NCBI GenBank assembly: GCA_950022295.1
Contig: OX465597.1
Coordinates: 374,635,016-374,699,015, forward strand
DNA: 64,000 nt
Direction: 5' to 3'
Source of the DNA: Bromus sterilis
Taxonomy: Eukaryota; Streptophyta; Magnoliopsida; Poales; Poaceae
This document shows positions 56,399-64,000 of this stretch, one piece after another (positions within the stretch are counted from its first letter, which is position 1; every line of letters begins with the position of its first letter). Both the position numbers and the translations under genes were made by a program. The notes under the pieces are model-generated. The model saw only the letters and a list, made by a program, of their open reading frames with translations. It ran no database searches and was not told the DNA's origin.

Positions 56399-59300
56399 TT
56401 AGGTGGTAGAGGGGAAAAGATCGGGGTATTCTTCACGAAGACGATCTTCGCGTTCCCAACTGGCTTCATCTTCAGAATGATTCGACCACTGAACTTTGAG
56501 GAACTTGGTTGTCTTGTTGCGGGTCTTGCGTTCAGACTGATCGAGAATGCGGCTCGGATGTTCTTGATAAGTCAAGTCCTGTTGCAGCTCAATCAGATCA
56601 TGTTCCACTTCGCGAATAGGGTCTTTGAAGCAGCGTCGGAGTTGCGACACGTGGAATACATCGTGGACTTGAGAGAGGTTCGGCGGCAATTCCAATCGGT
56701 ATGCCACTGGTCCACTCCTGGACAGGATACGGAACGGGCCAATGTAGCGAGGAGCTAATTTGCCTTTGATCCCGAAACGATGAGTGCCTCTCATCGGAGT
56801 GACACGGAGGTACGCGTATTCGCCAGGTTGATAGACCATTTCCTTGTGCTTGCGGTCATAGTTGCTCTTCTGACGAGACTGAGCAGCTTTCAAGTGTTCA
56901 CGAATAACGCGAACCTGATCTTCAGCATGCTGTATGATGTCTGGACCAATGAGAGTTCGTTCTCCAGTTTCTGACCAATTCAGAGGGATTCGACACTTAC
57001 GTCCATAGAGAACTTCAAAGGGTGCCATCTTCAGACTAGCTTGATAGCTATTGTTATACGAGAATTCAGCAAATGGAAGAGATTCCTCCCATTTCTTACC
57101 GAATGAGATGACACAAGATCGAAGCATATCTTCAAGCACTTGATTAACTCGTTCGACTTGTCCTTGCGACTGGGGGTGATAAGCGGTGCTGAAATTTAGG
57201 TGAGTGCCCATAGCTTCTTGGAAACTATCCCAGAACTTTGAGGTGAAAATGTTGCCTCGGTCAGAACTGATCTCCAACGGAATACCGTGGAGCGACATGA
57301 TTCTGGAAACATACAAGTCTGCCAACTGACTAGCAGAGATCGTCTCCTTGACAGGCAGAAAATGAGCAACCTTGGAGAATCGGTCGATGACGACAAAGAT
57401 AGCATCGTGGCCTTTCTGCGATCTGGGAAAACCAGTGACGAAGTCCATCTCGATCTTGTCCCACTTCCATTCAGGAATAGAAAGTGGTTGCAGAGTTCCA
57501 GCAGGTCTTTGGTGTTCTGCCTTGACGCGACGACAAACGTCACACTCTTCAACATAACAAGCAATGTCTTGCTTCATGTTAGACCACCAGTACCGCTGAC
57601 GAAGGTCTTGGTACATCTTGGTACTACCAGGGTGAATCGACAAAGGAGTATCATGAGCTTCTTTCATGACGCGCGGGGTCAAGTTTAGATTGGGCTTACT
57701 CCTAGGGACCACTAAACGATTCTTGAAATACAATGTACCATCATCAGCAACAGTGAAGCATGATGGCTTTCTTCTAGCGATATACTTCTTTATCTTCTCG
57801 ACATCAAAGTCACATGTTTGTATCCACTTGATGGTGCTGTCAAGGTCCGGATCAACAACAAGGTTATTCACATGTCCCTGCGGAACAATTTCAAGGTTCA
57901 ACTTGCGGAGCTCTTCATACAGAAGTGGCTGCTCTATCTGGACTTCAAGTTCAGAACAGTAGGCTTTGCGGCTTAAGGCATCGGCCACCACATTAGCTTT
58001 GCCAGGGGTGTAAGAAATTCCCATGTTGTAGTCGGCTATTGTCTCGAGCCATCTCTGCTGGCGGAGATTCAGGTCGGGTTGCGTAAACAGATACTTCAGG
58101 CTTTGGTGGTCGGTGAAGATCTCGCAACGATTACCGAAGAGGTAATGTCGCCATAGCTTCAATGCATAAATTACCGCTGCCAATTCGAGATCATGAGTTG
58201 GACAGTTTTCTTCGTGAGCACGCAACTGACGAGAGCCATAAGAAATCACTTTGCGCTCTTGCATTAGGACACAGCCTAATCCTTAACGAGACGCGTCGCA
58301 ATATATCACGAAGTCCTTCTGAGTATCAGGGGGAGCAAGCACTGGGGTGAAGTGAGCTTGTCCTTGAGAGCTTGAAAACTTTCTTGACATTTATCAGTCC
58401 ACTCAAACTTGACGCCTTTGTGAAGAAGATTAGTCAGAGGCTTAGCAATCTTGGAGAAATTCTCAACAAAACGGCGGCAATAGCTGGCAAGGCCGAGGAA
58501 ACTTCGGACTTGCTTGACAGTCCTGGGCGGAGTCCAGTCAAGAATAGCCTGAATACGTTCGGGGTTGACGGCAACGCCATCCTTGGAAATCACATGACCA
58601 TGGTAAGTTACTTCAGGAAGCCAGAACTCACACTTTGAGTACTTAGCATACAGTTTGTGTTCTCGAAGCTTTTCTAGTATAAGACGAAGATGTTCAACAT
58701 GTTCTGCATCGGTCTTGGAGTAAATCAATATATCATCCAGATAAACCACGACGAACTTGTCGAGGTATTCCATGAATATACAATTCATCAATCTGGAGAA
58801 GGTGGCTGGTGCATTCGTCAAGCCAAATGACATGACGGTGTACTCGTATGAACCATAGCGAGTAATGAATGCAGTCTTCGGGATGTCCTCATCACGGACT
58901 CGGATCTGATGGTAACCCAACCTTAAGTCGAGTTTTGAAAACACCGTGGATACAGCAAGTTGATCATAAAGATCATTTATCCGAGGGAGGGGGTACTTGT
59001 TCTGTATCGTGGCCTGGTTGATAGGTCGGTAATCTTGGACCAAACGGTTCGTGCCATCACTCTTCTTGACAAAGAGCGAAGGTGCTCCCCAAGCAGAGGA
59101 ACTAGGACGGATGAACCCTTTCTCGAGGGCTGTGTCGATCTCCTTCTTCAATTCAAGGAGGTGGTGAGGTGGCATCTTATATGGGCGCTTGGCAATAGGG
59201 ACGGTGCCAGGCTTCAAGTCGATGACGAATTCAACTTCCCTAATCGGGGGTATCCCCGGCAGTTCTTCTGGGAATACGTCGGTAAAATCACAAACGATTG

Positions 59301-60840
59301 GGACTTTCTCAATCCCTTCGAGAGGTGCGACATTCAAGGCATTCGGAGCATATATACGAGCTTCGGCATTCGTCGACACAATGGCAGTGTGACTCACAAT
59401 CGCGCCAGAAGGATAAAAAAGTTGGATGACCTTGGTGCCACAATAAAGTGCGGCATCGTGGTCTTTCAGCCAATCCATACCCAAGATAAGGTCAATTGTG
59501 GAGGTTTTCAGAATATGTGGGGAGACAAGGAACTCAATCCTTTCGATCTCGACGGTGATGTTAGGTGCCAGCATGTCAACGTGACACATGCCGCCGGGTG
59601 TTTTAACGGACAAGGGGGTGCGCATCTTTTCGTAGTATATACCATGCTTAGATGCAAATGCTCCAGACATAAATGAATGCGATGCTCCTGTATCAAATAA
59701 AACAGTAGCGGGTATTGAGTTAACGAGGAGAGTACCCATCACTGTAGCGGGTTGTGCCTGAGCTGCTTCAACATCAATGTTGTAAGCATGACCACGAGCA
59801 TGAGGATTTGACCCAGTATTATAGTTGAGGGTCCCATTGTTTCCACGACCATTTCCGCGGCCAGCAGGGTGAAGTACCAGTTGATTCTGTCGCTGAGGGC
59901 AGTCTCTGGAAATATGGCCTGGCTGACGGCACTTGAAACACGGGCCATCTTGAGGACGGAGGGGCGCAGTCTCAGTCTTCGGCTGTCTCGGCGGGGGCGG
60001 AGGCAGACGAGGTGCAACATACGACGGCCTTGGTGCCGGGCCAGGTGGACGATACACACTGTGTGGAAGCCAAACGCGTTGCTTATGTGCTGTGCCCGAA
60101 GATGAGCCAGCGTCACGGGGGCGCTTCGGCGAACCACCAAACTTAAGCTGAGCGGTCTCAAGAGTGATAGTCTGGTTCACCATGGTGGCGAAGTCAGGGA
60201 AGACGTGCAAAGCCAGTGCAAGCTGGAGATCTGGGTTGAGTCCATCACGGAACTTCTCTTGCTTACTTGCATCATTCGGAAGGTCACTTGCAGCATAGCG
60301 GGAGAGGCGGAGGAATTCCCTCTGGTATGCCTCGACAGTTTTGTTGCCCTGAATGAGGTTGCGGAACTCAGCCTTCATACGGTTCATAATCGCCTGGGGG
60401 ACATAACGAGCTCGGAAGGCAGTCTTGAAGTCATTCCAGGTGACGACAGTCCCTTCAGCTAGCGAGCCCTTGTAAGTGTCCCACCACTGAGCAGCGGGAC
60501 CACGTAGGAAATAGGACGCGAAGTTGACGTAATCAGCAACGCTCACATTAGCGAACTCCAACTGACGGTTGATGTCAGGAAGCCAATCATCGGCATCCAG
60601 CGGCTGTTCAGGTTGGTGGAAGAGAGGGGGATTGAGACGCATGAAATCCCGCAGAATAACCACAGGCGGTTAGTTCTGGTGTTGGTTCTGGTTCTGATTC
60701 TGGTTCTGGAGCTGATCAATGACTCCTTGCATAAACACCTGGTTCATCTGAAACTGTTGCATCATCGCGGCCATGTAGTCCGGCGGCGGAGGTGGATCGT
60801 TGGCACCACGACCACGACCACCACCACCACGACCAGCCAT
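56399..60840 (-). pseudogene. Gag-pol of chromovirus copy 2, nearly complete
   Basis: The ATG at 60840 starts a 56-codon N-terminus ending in a Gln/Asn repeat, then a TAA at 60672-60670. The frame continues (60663 to about 58350) with capsid, a zinc knuckle C-X2-C-X4-H-X4-C (about residues 242-255 counted from 60663), protease DTGAS (324-328) and RT YLDD (641-644). A one-base deletion near 58350 and a TAA at 58285-58283 break the RNase H start. From 58264 a frame of 621 codons holds RNase H, integrase (H204, H211, C241, C244; D274, D335, E371 with 35 residues between the last two), GPF (509-511) and a chromodomain (about 563-613). The chromodomain marks it as a chromovirus. Confidence 0.92.
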
Positions 60841-61478
60841 CCTGCTAGAATTTAACAGGGGTATTTCAGCGATGAAAATTTTAACGAGATGCCGGAAACG
60901 AGTAATAGGTAAAGCGACAACCAAGAGGAGGCGCGGATATATATAGGAGTAGTCATATAAGACATACACATCCACACATAGAATCAATCGAAAATCGGGC
61001 AGCGTAACGTCGTAGAAATTAAGGAAAAAGGACACACTAGGCGGCACGCAGACCGCGGTAAGGATTACACGACGCGACATAGATTCCACTATGTCAATCA
61101 CGCCGCAAGAAAACTGTTGGCCACAGGAGTTAATGCCACAGGACGCGCGGCCTGCCCAGAATGAGAATGGGATCCGCGGTCCGGGACCTGGGGTAGAACT
61201 CCTGCAACACGACTCAATCAATGGGGAAGCAAAAAAACGCCAGATGGAATCAAGAGAACGTGATCCTAATGTTAGAGTTTGTAAAACTTACCAGCAAGGA
61301 TAAGAGAGCAGATTCCCAGAGCATAGGTAAGGAGAAAAGGATCCTAATACCATAGATATCACACGTAGTGACATCGATGTGGGCTCGTAAGCCAAACATT
61401 AAGTTAGCAAAATAGTTTTTCAAGGACTAGACTCAACTTCGACCAGGTAGTGGTGGGGTGGCTTCCTACAGGCAGTCG
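60841..61478 (-). other. Leader between primer site and gag of copy 2
   Basis: An untranslated leader of about 640 bases, homologous to 44611-45245 in copy 1. A frame through it has no distinct domain and reads into gag; I treat the ATG at 60840 as the gag start because it aligns with the start in copy 1. Confidence 0.6.
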
Positions 61479-61490
61479 GCTCTGATACCA
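61479..61490 (-). other. Primer binding site of copy 2, initiator tRNA-Met type
   Basis: TGGTATCAGAGC on the minus strand lies three bases inside the LTR end and is complementary to the initiator tRNA-Met 3' end. It is intact here. Confidence 0.9.
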
Positions 61491-61493
61491 ACT

Positions 61494-64000
61494 TGTGACG
61501 CCCCCAAAATCAATCCGTGTACAGTAATGATACACGCAGGGTACACGGCTAAGATTAGGGTGCCACGGTGAGAATATCACAGCACAACACTAAACACAAA
61601 AGGATAAACCAATATGTTATAAGATAAGGGGTCACACGGACCCGAATACATAAGTTATACAAGCCATAATATCTGAGTACAGACATAGTTAGTCAAGTTT
61701 TGCCTTAGGAAGGCTAGCACAAATAACATCAGAGATACAGATCGAAAAGGCAAGGCCTCCTGGCTGGGATCCTCCGAAACTACTCCTGGTCCTGGTCAGC
61801 GGGGGTCTTGACGTAGTAGTATCCGCCTCCGGGGTACTCCTGCTCCTGGGCTCCAACGTCGACTGCAGCGGCCGATCAGGCAAAGCGAAAAAGGGGAAAT
61901 AAAGCAAAGGTGAGTATCTAGCATACCCGCAAGTCTTACGTCCGCTACTAAGCATTATGCATTGTATCAACGGAACGAAGAGGCTGTATATAGTGGACTG
62001 CAAGATAGAAATCAGAATAAGGGTAAGAAGCTAGGCCTATCGAAGACTAGCATCTTCTGACGATGTCTTGCAGCATGAGAAGAGAATCAGCCAACAGTTC
62101 ATATAAAGCAATAAAGTAACAATGAAGCAGAAGTTGCTGCAACATTGTATAATAGTAAGTTGTAATGTTTAATAATAATAATGCCTCCGAGTTCCCCTCC
62201 CCGACTTCCCTGCGAGGAAGAAAACCCGGAACCATACAGTTTAATAGTAATAGTTTGTAGTGGTAAAATCCAGCTTCAGCATAAAGCGTCCTGTTACCGT
62301 GGACACGGCTATTCGAATAGATTAAACTCCCTGCAGGGGTGCACTACTGTTCAGCCTACACGCTCGGATCTCCAGGGTGGCGTGAACCTTGATAGGGAAC
62401 GCCCCACCGAGGCTATCCGACACATCGCAGTTCATCCTAGGCTCAGCAGAGAGGCCATCCGCCGGACTATATCCTATGCGCCAAGGGGTCTAGGTCCCTC
62501 ACCCTTGCACGCTCCTACACGGTACGAGACTGGCCGGTGAAGCAAAAGCAAATCCAAAACACACCTGCTGCAGCAAATAAGACAAGACCGCTTCCCGGCT
62601 ATCAGCTCGTGGTACTGCTGACGTCTGAAGAGCTTTCGGACAAACTACGACGCAGGCGAGCCCATAACTCCTTATCCCACGTGAAGGTAGTGCGTACAGA
62701 CCAACGGGTCTCTCAAGTCATCCGCCAAACCATTTAGAATTTTAATATTATCTCGCAGATAACCGTTATCGCTGTCTGACTAACAACACAACAAGGCCCA
62801 CCGGTAACGTCGGGGCCTGCCCTGTCGTCCCGTCAAAGCGCGCGGTTACCGACAAGGTGAACCGTCTCCTTACCTTGTCTCGCGTGTGCTGTTGGTAGAG
62901 CTCGACTTTTGTCGTGGTTTGGTAACTCTCGCGAGATACGAGCAGGGGCCAAGCATGCCAGTAACGTCGGTCGTACCCTCCCTGTCGTTCCCGACAATAT
63001 ACCTCTCGCGGGCACCGTTGGGTCGCCCGACTTCTTACCTTAAGGACAACCGGGACTCAGGTTTCTAGAGCGGCTATACAGAGTCAGCAACGAGTGGAGT
63101 ATAAGGATTACTCCTTGATAGCTCACACTTGATGGTGGCTCGGCAGAGCCGAGCTAGGGGGCCTTAGGCGGTGTCTGCATTGTACCGTACCTGTGCAGTT
63201 GTAATAAGTTGTATCCGCGCCACTCCCCTGAGTGGTCACGGCCCGCTATCTAATCCTAGCTAACAATGCACAGGGCTCACTGCTGAATATAATGCATAAA
63301 TATCATAGGCAGCATAGGATAAAGGAAGGTACATCAAGGGGCGACAAAAGCAGGCTATGCAATTGAATAGGATTGTAATCGTAGCAGCAGCAGTAACAAT
63401 GCCTAGTGCAAGAAAGTATGGAAAAGATAGGCGATATCTTGGGAAGAGAATGGCTCTGCTTGCCTGGAAGCTCGACGGTAGGGGCAGGGTCGTCGACGAA
63501 GTAGTCGTACCTGGCAGCAGTGTAGTCGGCGGTAGCAGCGGGGTCTACCGAAGATTAAGGGGGGGAAGGAAACAGTAAATACACAGCAATAATATTCAAG
63601 CATATGCATGACATGACGTAAGCAAAGTTAACGGTGTTCTAACCCAGTGCAAAGCACGTTGCTCGGAGCGGGAATTCATCCGGGGATGAACTACCGGCTC
63701 CGGGTGATTACCGGACAGGATGTCCGGAGGGGGAAGGGTTCATGGCGGAGGTATCGTGGACATCCGACAAACACAAGTGGGGTGTATCCGTGTTAGTTGA
63801 ACCCTCCCGGACAACTTTCGTGTTCGGAATAAATTCATCCGGCAGGTTTTTACCGGCACCGGGAATTATCGACAGACAGCCCAGAGGGGGGATGTCGGTG
63901 TTCGTTGTGTTAGAGGGGTGTGGTTGGTATACGGATAGCGTATTCGTATTCGTTATATTTTTTGATAAAAAATCATGTATAAAGTTTTTGAATCTGACTT
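61494..64000 (-). repeat. 5' LTR of chromovirus copy 2, incomplete at window end
   Basis: Closes GGGGGCGTCACA on the minus strand at 61494. It matches 52092-54610 of the left LTR base for base apart from scattered changes and a small deletion near 62790. About 1.8 kb should lie beyond the window. The frames at 61689-62003, 62047-62235 and 63357-63578 recur in the other LTR and are not genes. Confidence 0.88.

Larger units (their letters stand above)
52071..64000 (-). mobile_element. Gypsy chromovirus copy 2, reverse orientation, past window end
   Basis: Read on the minus strand: 5' LTR (beyond 64000 to 61494), primer site (61490-61479), leader, gag-pol (60840-56399), purine tract (56374-56363), LTR (56362-52092), then a second primer-site stub (52088-52077) that ends at the junction 52071. 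The two LTRs look very similar with scattered differences, implying a fairly young copy. Coding lesions are a stop in gag, one base deletion and a stop in pol. Confidence 0.85.

Noticed and set aside
56371..56400. CACTA-type transposon end (CACTACAAG)
   Set aside because: The motif is the complement of the sequence just inside the chromovirus polypurine tract. No partner end exists.
61689..63609. Frames repeated at 52287-54224 and 61689-63609
   Set aside because: They recur because they are the two LTRs of one element. They are not duplicated genes.
1..64000. CRISPR arrays, operons, bacterial promoters, rRNA genes
   Set aside because: The repeats present are eukaryotic transposons. No regular short-repeat/spacer array or ribosomal RNA sequence was seen.

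Overview
This window looks like nuclear DNA from a large, repeat-filled grass genome, most likely a Triticeae species (wheat, Aegilops, barley or rye group). The evidence is a BARE/WIS/Angela-type Copia LTR, an Au-like tRNA-derived SINE, Stowaway MITEs, PIF/Harbinger and Mutator-like DNA elements, and deep nests of Gypsy LTR retrotransposons around a few GC-rich, intron-bearing host genes. No bacterial features (operons, ribosome binding sites, CRISPR) are present. The species assignment is an inference.

Only two host genes can be built with confidence. Both are group III WRKY transcription factors of three exons with two phase-2 introns, the second at the conserved Arg inside the WRKY domain. 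Gene 1 is on the minus strand (exons 11128-10773, 10652-10566, 9722-9194; 323 aa). Gene 2 is on the plus strand (exons 38458-38687, 38793-38900, 38987-39425; 258 aa) and has an unusual C-X6-C zinc ligand spacing. A TATA box lies at a sensible distance upstream of each.

Layout. 1-8640: an LTR-like end, weak exon-like blocks, a Stowaway, a non-autonomous Harbinger with TTA target duplication, a 5'-truncated LINE with a 16-bp target duplication, a decayed LINE ORF2 end, and AT-rich DNA. 8641-11427: WRKY gene 1 with its flanks. 11428-11766: a SINE with a 16-bp target duplication. 11935-32258: a nest of related Gypsy-like LTR elements (LTRs beginning TGATACGTC, tRNA-Asp-type primer site, broken gag-protease). 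This nest contains a 1.2-kb Mutator-like element with a 9-bp target duplication, a Copia solo LTR, a 2.2-kb solo LTR carrying a palindrome array, and an LTR foldback. 32259-38318: sparse unassigned DNA. 38319-39528: WRKY gene 2 with a Stowaway MITE just after its stop codon. 39945-40252: the C-terminal end of a Harbinger transposase.

40253-64000 holds two copies of one Gypsy chromovirus family (LTRs about 4.3 kb, initiator-Met tRNA primer site, gag-pol with chromodomain) in opposite orientations. Copy 1 (plus) is cut inside integrase at 52070 and has two solo LTRs inserted in gag. Copy 2 (minus) runs past the window end and has a few inactivating lesions. Its left LTR is followed by a second primer-binding-site stub instead of a target duplication, so this is a recombined chain and not a simple insertion.

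The elements do not form a pathway. The biology here is two defence/stress-type regulators in a landscape of nested insertions whose order can partly be read from target duplications and paralogous empty sites.
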